A stretch of DNA of 64,000 nucleotides from Pseudomonas fluorescens (GCF_902497785.1 NZ_CABVHK010000022.1:54002-118001), one strand, 5' to 3'; counted from the first letter of the stretch, positions 16,251 through 25,765 are shown. Numbers and translations are program-made. Notes: generated by a model not told the origin, from the sequence alone.

Positions 16251-18470
16251 GTGCCCGATGCCATTTTGCGCCTCGCCCTGCCTTCGCCACTGCGCCGCCT
16301 GTTCGATTACCGTGCCCCGGCCGGGGTCCTGCGGGCCCAGTTGCAGCCGGGCATGCGCCTGCGGGTGCCGTTCGGCCGACGGGAAATGATCGGGATTCTG
16401 GTGGAGGTCACCGACACCAGCGAAGTCCCCGCAGAAAAACTCAAACCGGCCCTGGCCCTGCTCGACGCCACGCCACCGCTGCCACCCGCGCTGTTCAAGC
16501 TGTGCCTGTGGACCTCGCAGTATTATCAGCACAGCCTCGGGGACACCTTGAGCTGGGCGCTGCCGGTGCTGTTGCGCCAGGGCGAACTGGCCGAGGCTCG
16601 CCAGGAACGTTTCTGGTCCGCTGCGCCCGGTGCGAGCCTTGACGACCCGCGCATCGCCCGCGCCCCGCGTCAGCGTGAGGCGCTGGCAACGCTGGCCCAG
16701 CATCCCCACGGGGTTGCCCATCAGCTGCTGAGCAAACTGATGTTGAGCAAGGACAGCCTCGATCTGCTGCTGGCCAAGGATCTGGTGCACGTCGACATCC
16801 GCAAACACGCACCCGGCGCCCGCCACGAGCATTGGCTGGCGCAACCGGAGTTGCCGCTCAACCCCGAACAGCGCGCCGCCTATGAAGCCATTCGCGCCGG
16901 GTTCGACAGTTATCACGCGTTCCTGCTGGCCGGCGTCACCGGCAGCGGCAAGACCGAAGTCTATTTGCAACTGATCCGCGAAACCCTCGAGGCTGGCAAA
17001 CAGGCGCTGGTGCTGATCCCGGAGATCAACCTCGGCCCGCAAACCCTCGCGCGCTTCGAGCAACGCTTCAACGCACGCATCGCGCTGATTCACTCGGCGG
17101 TCAACGATCGCGAGCGCCTCGAAGCCTGGCTCGCCGCCCGCGACGGCGACGCTGACATTATTATCGGCACCCGCTCCGCGCTGTTCACGCCGATGAAGAA
17201 CCCCGGCCTCATCATCATCGACGAAGAGCACGACGGCTCCTATAAACAGCAGGAAGGCCTGCGCTATCACGCCCGTGATCTGGCATTGGTGCGTGCACGC
17301 CAGGAAAACATCCCGATTGTGCTCGGTTCCGCCACGCCCTCTCTGGAAAGCCTGCACAACGCCTACACCGGCCGTTACGGCCTCCTGCGCCTGAACGAGC
17401 GCGCCGGGGGCGCCAAGCAGCCGCGATTCCTGCGTCTGGACGTGAAAAGTCGTCCGCTGGACAGCGGTATTTCCGGGCCGATGCAGCAAGCCATCGGCCA
17501 GACACTCGCCGCTGGCCAGCAGGTCCTGGTGTTCCTCAACCGCCGTGGCTTTGCGCCCACCCTGCTTTGCCACGACTGCGGCTGGATGTCCGAATGCCAG
17601 CGCTGCGATGCGCGGATGACCGTGCACCAGCGCTCCGGCGAGCTGCGCTGCCATCATTGCGGCTACGTCGAGCGCGTACCCCGGCACTGCCCGAAGTGCG
17701 GCAAAGTCGATTTGCGACCCGTGGGCGCCGGCACCGAACGCGCGGAAGAACGTTTGGCGATCCTGTTCCCGGACTTTCCGGTGCTGCGGGTCGACCGCGA
17801 CAGCACCTCGCGCAAAGACGCGATGAATCAGCTGTTCGCGACCATTCAAAAAGGACAGCCGTGCATTCTGGTCGGCACGCAGATGCTCGCCAAAGGGCAC
17901 CATTTTCCTCGGGTCACGCTGGTGTCGATTCTCGATGCCGACGGTGGATTGTTCTCCGGGGACTTCCGCGCCAGCGAACGCATGGCGCAGTTGATCGTCC
18001 AGGTCGCCGGGCGCGCGGGCCGTGCAGAAGAGCCGGGCAAGGTGATTATCCAGACGCATCTGGCGGACCATCCGCTGTTGGTGCAACTGACCGAGCAAGG
18101 TTATTTCGCGTTTGCCGAGCAGGCCTTGAGCGAACGTCGCAGTGCGGGATTGCCGCCGTTTGCGCATTTGGCATTGCTGCGGGCCGAGGCGCACAAACCG
18201 GGGCAGGCCGAAAATTTTCTCGATGAGGCGTGCAGCGAAGCCGAACGATTGCTGGCCGAACAGAATCTGAACGGGATCGAGCTACTCGGTCCGGTGCCGG
18301 CGCCGATGGAGCGCCGGGCCGGGCGATATCGGGCGCAGTTGTTGTTGCAGGCGACGGCCCGGGCGCCGCTGCATCGGTTGCTGGCCAGTTGGTTGCTGGT
18401 GCTGGAGCAGATGCCGAGCGGGCGGGCGGTGCGTTGGTCCCTGGATGTTGATCCCGTCGATTTGTATTAA
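16251..18470 (+). CDS. priA: Primosomal replication restart helicase PriA
   Basis: 3'-5' DNA helicase that reloads the replisome at stalled forks. 739 residues from a GTG at 16251 (MPDAILRLALPSPLRRLFDY, the family start). N-terminal 3'-OH-binding domain (about 1-105), Walker A GVTGSGKTE at 228-236, DEEH motif in IIDEEHDGSYKQQEG, and the two zinc-binding clusters CHDCGWMSECQRC and CHHCGYVERVPRHCPKC. Followed by VGTQMLAKGHHFP and QVAGRAGR helicase motifs. Single gene upstream of argS. Confidence 0.97.
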   Translation: MPDAILRLALPSPLRRLFDYRAPAGVLRAQLQPGMRLRVPFGRREMIGILVEVTDTSEVPAEKLKPALALLDATPPLPPALFKLCLWTSQYYQHSLGDTLSWALPVLLRQGELAEARQERFWSAAPGASLDDPRIARAPRQREALATLAQHPHGVAHQLLSKLMLSKDSLDLLLAKDLVHVDIRKHAPGARHEHWLAQPELPLNPEQRAAYEAIRAGFDSYHAFLLAGVTGSGKTEVYLQLIRETLEAGKQALVLIPEINLGPQTLARFEQRFNARIALIHSAVNDRERLEAWLAARDGDADIIIGTRSALFTPMKNPGLIIIDEEHDGSYKQQEGLRYHARDLALVRARQENIPIVLGSATPSLESLHNAYTGRYGLLRLNERAGGAKQPRFLRLDVKSRPLDSGISGPMQQAIGQTLAAGQQVLVFLNRRGFAPTLLCHDCGWMSECQRCDARMTVHQRSGELRCHHCGYVERVPRHCPKCGKVDLRPVGAGTERAEERLAILFPDFPVLRVDRDSTSRKDAMNQLFATIQKGQPCILVGTQMLAKGHHFPRVTLVSILDADGGLFSGDFRASERMAQLIVQVAGRAGRAEEPGKVIIQTHLADHPLLVQLTEQGYFAFAEQALSERRSAGLPPFAHLALLRAEAHKPGQAENFLDEACSEAERLLAEQNLNGIELLGPVPAPMERRAGRYRAQLLLQATARAPLHRLLASWLLVLEQMPSGRAVRWSLDVDPVDLY

Positions 18471-18479
18471 AGATCAAAA

Positions 18480-18540
18480 GATCGCAGCCTCCGGCAGCTC
18501 CTACAGGAAACGCGCTCGACGTAGGAGCTGCCGAAGGTTC
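18480..18540. repeat. REP palindrome after priA
   Basis: Inverted arms GATCGCAGCC…GGCAGCTCCTAC and GTAGGAGCTGCCGAAGG. The right arm is degraded after GGTTCG. 10 bases past the priA stop; may also end transcription. Confidence 0.8.
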
Positions 18541-18692
18541 GGGCCGCGTTCGGACGATCTTTGCCGCTTTTGGCACCACATATCCACAACCTGCCCGCTA
18601 TAGTTGGCAAGCCCGCCTTCGCAACGGATAATGCCCAGTTTTTCCACCAGCGCATTGAAGCGCCGCCGCGCTTGCGGTCGAAAGAGAAGACC

Positions 18693-20429
18693 ATGAAAGA
18701 CACCATTCGCCAGCTGATCCAACAAGCCATCACCCAACTCGTCAACGAAGGTGTGTTGCCTGAAGGCCTGTCGCCGGCGATCCAGGTGGAAAACTCCCGT
18801 GACAAGAAGAACGGCGATTTCGCCAGCAATATCGCGATGATGCTGGCCAAGCCGGCCGGCATGAAGCCGCGCGATCTGGCCGAGAAAATCATCGCCGCGC
18901 TGCCGGCCGACGAGAACGTCACCAAGACCGAAATTGCCGGCCCGGGCTTCCTGAACTTCTTCCAGAACACCCAGGCCCTGGCCTCTCGCCTCGACGCCGC
19001 ACTGGCCGACGAGCACATCGGCGTGCGCAAGGCCGGCCCGGCGCAACGTACCGTTGTCGACCTGTCGGCACCCAACCTCGCCAAGGAAATGCACGTCGGC
19101 CACTTGCGCTCGACCATCATCGGCGACGGCGTGGCCCGCGTTCTGGAGTTCCTCGGCGACGAAGTGATCCGGCAGAACCACGTCGGCGACTGGGGCACCC
19201 AGTTCGGCATGCTGATGGCGTATCTGCAGGAAAACCCGATCACCAGCGACGAACTGTCGGACCTGGAAAACTTCTATCGCGCCGCCAAGGGCCGCTTCGA
19301 CGAATCCGAAGAGTTCGCCGATCGCGCCCGTGGCCTGGTGGTCAAGCTGCAAGCCGGCGACCCGGACTGCCTGGCGCTCTGGACCAAATTCAAAGACATC
19401 TCGCTGTCGCACTGCCAGAAAATCTACGAACTGTTGAACGTCAAACTGACCATGGCCGATGTGATGGGCGAAAGCGCCTACAACGACGACCTGATCAACG
19501 TGGTTAACGACCTCAAGGCCGCTGGCCTGCTGGTCGAAAGCAACGGCGCCCAGTGCGTGTTCCTCGACGAGTTCAAGAATGCCGACGGCGACCCGCTGCC
19601 GGTAATCATCGTCAAGGCCGACGGCGGCTACCTCTACGCCACCACCGACCTGGCGGCCGTGCGTTATCGCAGCGGCACTCTAAAGGCGGATCGGGCGTTG
19701 TACTTTGTCGACCAGCGCCAGGCCCTGCACTTCCAGCAAGTGTTCGCTGTAGCGCGCAAGGCCGGCTTCGTCACGCACCCGATGGAAATGGAGCACATGG
19801 GCTTCGGCACCATGAACGGTAAAGATGGCCGTCCATTCAAGACCCGCGATGGCGGCACCGTGAAGCTGATCGACTTGCTGACCGAAGCCCAGGAACGCGC
19901 CTACACCCTGGTCAAGGACAAGAACCCGGAGCTGGCCGATGACGAATTGCGCAACATCGCCAATGTCGTGGGCATCGGCGCGGTGAAATACGCCGACCTG
20001 TCCAAACACCGCACCAGCGACTACAGCTTCAACTTCGACCTGATGCTGAACTTCGAAGGCAACACCGCGCCCTACCTGTTGTACGCCTACACCCGCGTGG
20101 CCGGTGTGTTCCGTAAACTCGGCAAGGATTTCAGCGAAGTCGAAGGCCAGATCGTCCTCGAAGCCGCTCACGAACACGAGCTGGCAGCGAAACTCGCACA
20201 GTTTGGCGAAGTACTGAACAACGTGTCCGACAAGGGCACGCCGCACATCCTCTGCACCTACCTGTACGATGTCGCCGGCCTGTTCTCCAGTTTCTACGAG
20301 AACTGCCCGATCCTCAGCGCCGACACTCCGGCGCAAATGCAAAGCCGCCTGCGCCTCGCCGCGCTGACCGGCCGCACTCTCAAGCAAGGCCTGGAACTCT
20401 TGGGTCTGGAAACTCTGGAGCGTATGTAA
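18693..20429 (+). CDS. argS: Arginyl-tRNA synthetase
   Basis: Class I aminoacyl-tRNA synthetase charging tRNA-Arg. 578 residues from the ATG at 18693 (MKDTIRQLIQQAI); the frame is open upstream to 18561, but those residues do not belong to the family. N-terminal Arg-tRNA domain (1-90), catalytic HIGH-type motif HVGHLRS in NLAKEMHVGHLRST, the degenerate KMSKS loop as GKDGRPFKTRDGG, and a C-terminal DALR anticodon-binding domain (NFEGNTAPYLLYAYTR onward). The stop is followed at once by the SPOR-domain gene. Confidence 0.97.
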   Translation: MKDTIRQLIQQAITQLVNEGVLPEGLSPAIQVENSRDKKNGDFASNIAMMLAKPAGMKPRDLAEKIIAALPADENVTKTEIAGPGFLNFFQNTQALASRLDAALADEHIGVRKAGPAQRTVVDLSAPNLAKEMHVGHLRSTIIGDGVARVLEFLGDEVIRQNHVGDWGTQFGMLMAYLQENPITSDELSDLENFYRAAKGRFDESEEFADRARGLVVKLQAGDPDCLALWTKFKDISLSHCQKIYELLNVKLTMADVMGESAYNDDLINVVNDLKAAGLLVESNGAQCVFLDEFKNADGDPLPVIIVKADGGYLYATTDLAAVRYRSGTLKADRALYFVDQRQALHFQQVFAVARKAGFVTHPMEMEHMGFGTMNGKDGRPFKTRDGGTVKLIDLLTEAQERAYTLVKDKNPELADDELRNIANVVGIGAVKYADLSKHRTSDYSFNFDLMLNFEGNTAPYLLYAYTRVAGVFRKLGKDFSEVEGQIVLEAAHEHELAAKLAQFGEVLNNVSDKGTPHILCTYLYDVAGLFSSFYENCPILSADTPAQMQSRLRLAALTGRTLKQGLELLGLETLERM

Positions 20430-20430
20430 G

Positions 20431-21126
20431 TTGGCTGCCAAGAAAAAACCTGCACCCAAGCGTGGCGCCAGCCGTTACCAAGCTCCTGCAAAGCAACCGA
20501 TCCCGGGCTGGCTGTGGATGGCCATTGGCCTGACGGTCGGCGCGTTCATTGTATTCCTGATGAAGCTGGAGCCGGGCAAAGGCAGCGAGAGCGTCAAGCG
20601 CGAGAAAATCGAGCAGCAGAAAGCCAGGATGGTCGAGGCCAACAAGACCCCGCCGAGCCCGACGCAGCCGGTGAAACCGAAGTACGACTTCTACACTCTG
20701 CTGCCGGAATCGGAAGTGATCGTGCCGCCGGATGCTGTGCCGGAGAAAACCCCGCCAACGCCGGTTGTGCCGACCACGCCGGTCACCCCCGCCGAAGCCG
20801 CGAAGATCGACACCGCGCGGGCTCAGGCGGCCCTGGCCGGCATTACGCCGCCACCGGCACCGCCTGTCGCCAAGGCCGCGCCAGTGACCAAGTTCTTCCT
20901 GCAGGCCGGTTCGTTCCGCAAGGAAACTGATGCGGACAAGGTTCGGGCGCAGATCATTCTGCTGGGGCAGGCGGTGGCGGTTGAATCGGGCACAGTTAAA
21001 GACGAGACCTGGTATCGGGTACTGGTCGGCCCGTTCAGCAATCGTGAGCAACTGACTACGGCGCAGAAACAACTGGCCGGCGCGGGTTTCAGCAACCTGT
21101 TGTTACAACAACGCCAAAACCGCTGA
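20431..21126 (+). CDS. FtsN-like SPOR-domain protein
   Basis: 231 residues from a TTG start at 20431, one base after the argS stop, so it is translationally coupled. Lys-rich cytoplasmic tail (1-25), one membrane helix near 28-43 (WLWMAIGLTVGAFIVFLM), a long Pro/Thr/Lys-rich periplasmic linker, and a C-terminal SPOR domain (about 155-228: FFLQAGSFRKETDADKVRAQ…WYRVLVGPF). This is the architecture of FtsN, the septation activator, and corresponds to PAO1 PA5052. Assignment as functional FtsN is inferred. Confidence 0.85.
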   Translation: MAAKKKPAPKRGASRYQAPAKQPIPGWLWMAIGLTVGAFIVFLMKLEPGKGSESVKREKIEQQKARMVEANKTPPSPTQPVKPKYDFYTLLPESEVIVPPDAVPEKTPPTPVVPTTPVTPAEAAKIDTARAQAALAGITPPPAPPVAKAAPVTKFFLQAGSFRKETDADKVRAQIILLGQAVAVESGTVKDETWYRVLVGPFSNREQLTTAQKQLAGAGFSNLLLQQRQNR

Positions 21127-21164
21127 TCCACCGTCGCCGCAGCTCTCACGGGAGAGCCAAATCC

Positions 21165-21261
21165 CTGTAGGAGCTGCCGCAGGCTGCGATCTTTTCCGGG
21201 GTTGCGGGTTTCCTGTCTTAAAAAACAAGATCAAGAGATCGCAGCCTTCGGCAGCTCCTAC
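21165..21261. repeat. REP palindrome after the FtsN-like gene
   Basis: Arms CTGTAGGAGCTGCCGCAGGC and its inverted partner GCAGCCTTCGGCAGCTCCTA around a loop that contains a second small dyad. Confidence 0.88.
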
Positions 21262-21298
21262 GCACCTTGCACCGCTCGTCCCCTCTCCCGCTCCGCAG

Positions 21299-21325
21299 TT
21301 GAAAAACGCTCCACCACCCCCATAT
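21299..21325 (+). promoter_or_regulatory. Heat-shock (sigma-32/RpoH) promoter of hslVU
   Basis: TTGAAA, 13 bases, CCCCATAT: nearly the full RpoH consensus (CTTGAA-N13/14-CCCCATNT), about 46 bases before the hslV start. This is what is expected for a heat-shock protease operon. Confidence 0.8.
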
Positions 21326-21370
21326 GAGTTTGCATAAGGCATTTTCGCCCCGCTGCGTGGAGACTCTCTC

Positions 21371-21901
21371 TTGACCACCATCGTTTCAGTTCGCCGCCAC
21401 GGCAAAGTCGTCATGGGCGGCGACGGCCAGGTTTCTCTCGGCAATACCGTGATGAAAGGCAACGCGAAGAAAGTTCGTCGCCTGTACCACGGTCAGGTTA
21501 TCGCCGGATTTGCCGGGGCCACGGCTGACGCCTTCACCCTCTTCGAACGTTTCGAAGGCCAGCTTGAGAAACATCAGGGTCACCTGGTTCGCGCCGCCGT
21601 CGAACTCGCCAAAGAATGGCGCACCGACCGCTCCCTCAGCCGCCTCGAAGCCATGCTCGCGGTCGCCAACAAAGACGCGTCCCTGATCATCACCGGCAAC
21701 GGCGACGTGGTCGAACCCGAAGAAGGCCTGATCGCCATGGGTTCCGGTGGCGGTTACGCCCAGGCCGCCGCCAGCGCGCTGCTGAAGAAAACGGACCTGT
21801 CGGCCCGCGAAATCGTCGAAACCGCGCTCGGCATTGCCGGCGACATCTGCGTATTCACTAACCACACCTTCACCATTGAGGAGCAGGACCTCGCCGAGTA
21901 A
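21371..21901 (+). CDS. hslV: ATP-dependent protease peptidase subunit HslV
   Basis: Proteasome-beta-like peptidase of the HslVU (ClpQY) heat-shock protease. 176 residues from a TTG start: MTTIVSVRRHGKVVMGGDGQ. Removal of Met exposes the catalytic Thr. Conserved VMKGNAKKVRRL and GFAGATADAFTLFE. Followed after 55 bases by hslU and preceded by a sigma-32 promoter at 21299-21325. Confidence 0.97.
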   Translation: MTTIVSVRRHGKVVMGGDGQVSLGNTVMKGNAKKVRRLYHGQVIAGFAGATADAFTLFERFEGQLEKHQGHLVRAAVELAKEWRTDRSLSRLEAMLAVANKDASLIITGNGDVVEPEEGLIAMGSGGGYAQAAASALLKKTDLSAREIVETALGIAGDICVFTNHTFTIEEQDLAE

Positions 21902-21956
21902 GCCTGTTCCGGCGCTCGCGCCACGGCTCACTTTTGCTTGAGGACCGCCAATTACT

Positions 21957-23294
21957 ATGTCCATGACTCCCCGTGAAATCGTCCACGAACTCAATCGCCA
22001 TATCATCGGCCAGGACGATGCCAAGCGCGCCGTCGCCATCGCGCTGCGTAACCGCTGGCGCCGGATGCAGCTGCCGGAAGAGCTGCGCGTTGAAGTCACC
22101 CCCAAGAACATCCTGATGATCGGCCCGACCGGTGTCGGTAAAACCGAGATCGCCCGTCGCCTGGCCAAACTGGCCAACGCGCCGTTCATCAAAGTCGAAG
22201 CCACCAAATTTACCGAAGTCGGCTACGTGGGCCGTGACGTCGAATCAATCATTCGCGATCTGGCTGACGCCGCCATCAAACTGCTGCGCGAACAGGAAAT
22301 GACCAAGGTTCGCCACCGCGCCGAAGACGCCGCCGAAGAGCGCATCCTCGACGCCTTGCTGCCACCGGCACGCATGGGTTTCAGCAACGAAGACGCCCCG
22401 TCCGCCGATTCCAACACCCGCCAGCTGTTCCGCAAGCGCCTGCGCGAAGGTCAGCTGGATGACAAGGAGATCGAAATCGAAGTCGCTGAAGCGGCCGGCG
22501 TCGATATTTCCGCGCCACCGGGCATGGAAGAAATGACCAATCAGCTGCAAAGCCTGTTTGCCAACATGGGCAAGGGCAAGAAGAAAAACCGCAAGCTCAA
22601 GGTCAAGGAAGCGTTGAAGCTGGTGCGTGACGAAGAAGCCGGTCGCCTGGTCAACGAGGAAGAGTTGAAGGCCAAGGCGCTGGAAGCGGTCGAGCAGCAC
22701 GGCATTGTGTTTATCGACGAAATCGACAAGGTCGCCAAGCGTGGCAATTCCGGTGGCGTCGACGTGTCCCGTGAAGGCGTGCAGCGCGATTTGCTGCCGC
22801 TGATTGAAGGCTGCACCGTCAACACCAAACTGGGCATGGTCAAGACTGACCACATCCTGTTTATCGCCTCTGGCGCCTTCCACTTGAGCAAGCCGAGCGA
22901 TCTGGTGCCGGAGCTGCAAGGTCGTCTGCCGATCCGTGTCGAGCTCAAAGCGCTGACGCCGCAAGACTTCGAACGCATCCTCAGCGAACCGCATGCCTCG
23001 CTCACCGAGCAGTATTGCGCGCTGTTGAAAACCGAAGGTTTGTGCATCGAGTTCCAGCCGGACGGCATCAAGCGCATCGCCGAGATCGCCTGGCAGGTGA
23101 ATGAGAAAACCGAGAACATCGGTGCCCGTCGCCTGCACACCTTGCTGGAGCGTCTGCTGGAAGAAGTGTCGTTCAGCGCCGGCGATCTGGCCAGCGCCCA
23201 CGACGACAAGGTGATCCTGATCGACGCCGAATACGTCAACAGCCACCTGGGCGAATTGGCGCAGAACGAAGACCTGTCCCGTTATATCCTGTAG
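21957..23294 (+). CDS. hslU: ATP-dependent protease ATPase subunit HslU
   Basis: AAA+ unfoldase that feeds substrates into HslV. 445 residues: MSMTPREIVHELNRHIIGQDDAKRA start, Walker A GPTGVGKTE (about 58-66), an inserted I-domain (about 110-245, charged), Walker B VFIDEIDK, sensor region GRLPIRVEL, and the conserved C-terminal LSRYIL that inserts into HslV pockets. Confidence 0.97.
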   Translation: MSMTPREIVHELNRHIIGQDDAKRAVAIALRNRWRRMQLPEELRVEVTPKNILMIGPTGVGKTEIARRLAKLANAPFIKVEATKFTEVGYVGRDVESIIRDLADAAIKLLREQEMTKVRHRAEDAAEERILDALLPPARMGFSNEDAPSADSNTRQLFRKRLREGQLDDKEIEIEVAEAAGVDISAPPGMEEMTNQLQSLFANMGKGKKKNRKLKVKEALKLVRDEEAGRLVNEEELKAKALEAVEQHGIVFIDEIDKVAKRGNSGGVDVSREGVQRDLLPLIEGCTVNTKLGMVKTDHILFIASGAFHLSKPSDLVPELQGRLPIRVELKALTPQDFERILSEPHASLTEQYCALLKTEGLCIEFQPDGIKRIAEIAWQVNEKTENIGARRLHTLLERLLEEVSFSAGDLASAHDDKVILIDAEYVNSHLGELAQNEDLSRYIL

Positions 23295-23322
23295 GTCACC
23301 TACTCCTGTGCGAACGTGACAC

Positions 23323-23403
23323 CTGTAGGAGCTGCCGCAGGCTGCGATCTTTTTCGGTTGATGCCGAAGATCAAAAGATCGCAGCCTGCGGCAGCTCCTA
23401 CAG
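23323..23403. repeat. REP palindrome after hslU
   Basis: Arms CTGTAGGAGCTGCCGCAGGC and GCCTGCGGCAGCTCCTACAG are exact inverses; the loop holds a GATC-rich inner dyad. 28 bases after the hslU stop. Confidence 0.9.
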
Positions 23404-23431
23404 ATCGTTCCCTATAGACGGACGACCCAAC

Positions 23432-23809
23432 ATGACCCAACTCCCCACCGACATCAAACTGCACAAAGCCTCGAAAACCCTTTCGCTGAAATACGCGTCC
23501 GGTGAGGAGCATCACCTGCCCGCCGAATTCCTGCGCGTGCACTCTCCTTCCGCCGAGGTCCAGGGCCACGGCAAACCTATCCTGCAATTTGGCAAGATCG
23601 GCGTCGGTCTGAGCAAAGTAGAACCGGCCGGTCAGTACGCACTGAAATTGACCTTCGACGACGGCCACGACAGCGGCCTGTTCACCTGGGAGTATTTGTA
23701 CCAGCTGGGTGTGCGTCAGGAAGATCTCTGGAACGATTATCTTGCCGAACTGAAAGCTGCCGGCAAAACCCGTGATCCGAACGAGTCGGTCGTCAAGCTG
23801 ATGCTCTAG
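23432..23809 (+). CDS. DUF971 (gamma-butyrobetaine hydroxylase-like N-terminal) protein
   Basis: 125 residues, PA5055-like. One DUF971 domain: KLHKASKTLSLKYASGEEHHLPAEFLRVHSPSAEVQGHG…FDDGHDSGLFTWEYLYQLG. Eukaryotic relatives form the N-terminal domain of gamma-butyrobetaine hydroxylase, but the stand-alone bacterial protein has no firm function; relatives have been linked to iron-sulfur proteins. It follows hslU with only a REP between and is cytoplasmic. Confidence 0.85.
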   Translation: MTQLPTDIKLHKASKTLSLKYASGEEHHLPAEFLRVHSPSAEVQGHGKPILQFGKIGVGLSKVEPAGQYALKLTFDDGHDSGLFTWEYLYQLGVRQEDLWNDYLAELKAAGKTRDPNESVVKLML

Positions 23810-23926
23810 CCCGAGCCTCTTGCGCGTTAGAACGCATTTTCTAATTTCATCTGATTGAATGCTTGGCCCAAAGGCCAGTCATTGGCCTGCTTGCGAAAAA
23901 AATTAAACTCGGGTAACCAATGGAGC

Positions 23927-23942
23927 TGGCAAGTTCCCTGCA
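23927..23942 (+). promoter_or_regulatory. Candidate sigma-54 (-24/-12) promoter of phaC1
   Basis: TGGCAAG-TTCC-CTGCA: GG and GC are exactly 10 bases apart, as in RpoN promoters; two mismatches to TGGCACG-N4-TTGCA. About 110 bases from the phaC1 ATG. A sigma-54-type promoter is known upstream of phaC1 in other pseudomonads. Upstream in the same 257-base gap are dyads TTAGAA…TTCTAA (23827-23844) and GGCCA…TGGCC (near 23872-23887). Confidence 0.55.
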
Positions 23943-24066
23943 GTGCACTCTGAACTAAAAAGCAGCGATGCAGAATTAACGGTCACCCGAGCAGTAGTAC
24001 CTGGCATTAGCTGTGTACGGACACAGCTGGACCTGGTACTCGTCTCAGGACAATGGAGCGTCGTAG

Positions 24067-25746
24067 ATGAGTAACAAGAATAACGATGACTTGAAGTATC
24101 AGGCCTCTGAAAACACCCTGGGGCTGAATCCTGTCGTTGGGCTGCGTGGAAAGGATCTGCTGGCTTCCGCCCGAATGGTGCTTAGGCAGGCCATCAGGCA
24201 ACCGATTCACAGCGCGAAGCATGTCGCGCATTTCGGCCTTGAACTCAAGAACGTGCTGTTCGGCAAATCCGGGCTGCAACCGACCAGCGATGACCGTCGC
24301 TTCGCCGATCCGGCCTGGAGCCAGAACCCGCTCTACAAACGTTATCTGCAAACTTACCTGGCGTGGCGCAAGGAACTCCACGACTGGATCGACGACAGTA
24401 ATCTGGGCCCCAAGGACACGGCCCGCGGGCATTTCGTGATCAACCTCATGACCGAGGCCATGGCGCCGACCAACAGCGCGGCCAACCCGGCGGCGGTCAA
24501 ACGGTTCTTCGAAACCGGTGGCAAAAGTCTGCTCGACGGGCTCTCGCACCTGGCCAAGGATCTGGTGCACAACGGCGGCATGCCGAGCCAGGTCAACATG
24601 GGCGCCTTCGAAGTCGGCAAGAGCCTGGGCGTGACCGAAGGCGCGGTGGTGTTCCGCAACGACGTGCTGGAGCTGATCCAGTACCGGCCGATCACCGAGC
24701 AGGTGCATGAGCGTCCGTTGCTGGTGGTGCCGCCGCAAATCAACAAGTTCTACGTCTTTGATTTGAGCCCGGACAAGAGCCTGGCGCGCTTCTGCCTGCG
24801 CAACAACGTACAGACGTTCATCGTCAGCTGGCGCAACCCGACGAAGGAGCAACGCGAGTGGGGCCTGACGACCTACATCGAAGCGCTCAAGGAAGCGGTG
24901 GACGTGGTCACTGCGATTACCGGCAGCAAAGACGTGAATATGCTCGGCGCCTGCTCGGGTGGCATCACCTGCACCGCGCTGCTGGGCCACTACGCGGCAA
25001 TCGGAGAGAAAAAGGTCAACGCCCTCACGCTGCTGGTGAGCGTGCTGGACACCACCCTGGACAGCGACGTGGCGTTGTTCGTCGACGAGCAAACCCTCGA
25101 AGCCGCCAAGCGCCACTCGTATCAGGCCGGTGTGCTCGAAGGTCGCGACATGGCGAAAGTCTTCGCCTGGATGCGCCCCAACGATCTGATCTGGAACTAC
25201 TGGGTCAACAACTACCTGCTGGGCAACGAGCCGCCGGTGTTCGACATTCTGTTCTGGAACAACGACACCACCCGGTTGCCGGCAGCGTTCCACGGCGATC
25301 TGATCGAGATGTTCAAAAGCAATCCGCTGATTCGTCCCGATGCACTGGAAGTGTGCGGCACGCCGATTGATCTGAAGCAGGTCACCGCGGACATCTTTTC
25401 CCTGGCCGGCACCAACGACCACATCACGCCGTGGAAGTCCTGCTACAAGTCGGCGCAGTTGTTTGGTGGCAAGGTTGAATTCGTGCTGTCCAGCAGCGGG
25501 CATATCCAAAGCATTCTGAACCCGCCGGGCAACCCGAAGTCACGGTATATGACCAGCAGCGAAATGCCGGTCAAGGCCGAAGACTGGCAAGAAAACTCCA
25601 CCAAGCACACCGATTCCTGGTGGCTGCACTGGCAGGCCTGGCAGGCCGAGCGTTCGGGCAAACTGAAAAAATCCCCGACCAGCCTGGGCAACAAAACCTA
25701 CACCGCCGGCGAAGCAGCGCCGGGCACTTACGTACACGAGCGGTAA
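24067..25746 (+). CDS. phaC1: Class II poly(R)-hydroxyalkanoate synthase PhaC1
   Basis: Polymerises (R)-3-hydroxyacyl-CoAs (C6-C14) into medium-chain-length PHA on the granule surface. 559 residues, the exact length of known pseudomonad PhaC1. Catalytic triad visible as Cys296 in the lipase-like box GACSGG, Asp451 in TNDHITPW and His479 in SSGHI. First gene of phaC1-phaZ-phaC2-phaD. Carries a sigma-54-type promoter and an A-rich stretch at its start (24073-24084). Confidence 0.98.
   Translation: MSNKNNDDLKYQASENTLGLNPVVGLRGKDLLASARMVLRQAIRQPIHSAKHVAHFGLELKNVLFGKSGLQPTSDDRRFADPAWSQNPLYKRYLQTYLAWRKELHDWIDDSNLGPKDTARGHFVINLMTEAMAPTNSAANPAAVKRFFETGGKSLLDGLSHLAKDLVHNGGMPSQVNMGAFEVGKSLGVTEGAVVFRNDVLELIQYRPITEQVHERPLLVVPPQINKFYVFDLSPDKSLARFCLRNNVQTFIVSWRNPTKEQREWGLTTYIEALKEAVDVVTAITGSKDVNMLGACSGGITCTALLGHYAAIGEKKVNALTLLVSVLDTTLDSDVALFVDEQTLEAAKRHSYQAGVLEGRDMAKVFAWMRPNDLIWNYWVNNYLLGNEPPVFDILFWNNDTTRLPAAFHGDLIEMFKSNPLIRPDALEVCGTPIDLKQVTADIFSLAGTNDHITPWKSCYKSAQLFGGKVEFVLSSSGHIQSILNPPGNPKSRYMTSSEMPVKAEDWQENSTKHTDSWWLHWQAWQAERSGKLKKSPTSLGNKTYTAGEAAPGTYVHER
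24073..24084 (+). promoter_or_regulatory. Possible Hfq/Crc target at the phaC1 start
   Basis: AAC-AAG-AAT-AAC directly after ATGAGT gives four AAN triplets, the pattern bound by Hfq with Crc in catabolite repression. Crc repression of phaC1 translation has been described in P. putida; the site here is inferred from sequence. Confidence 0.5.
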
Positions 25747-25765
25747 TCGACGCACCCCACCCACA

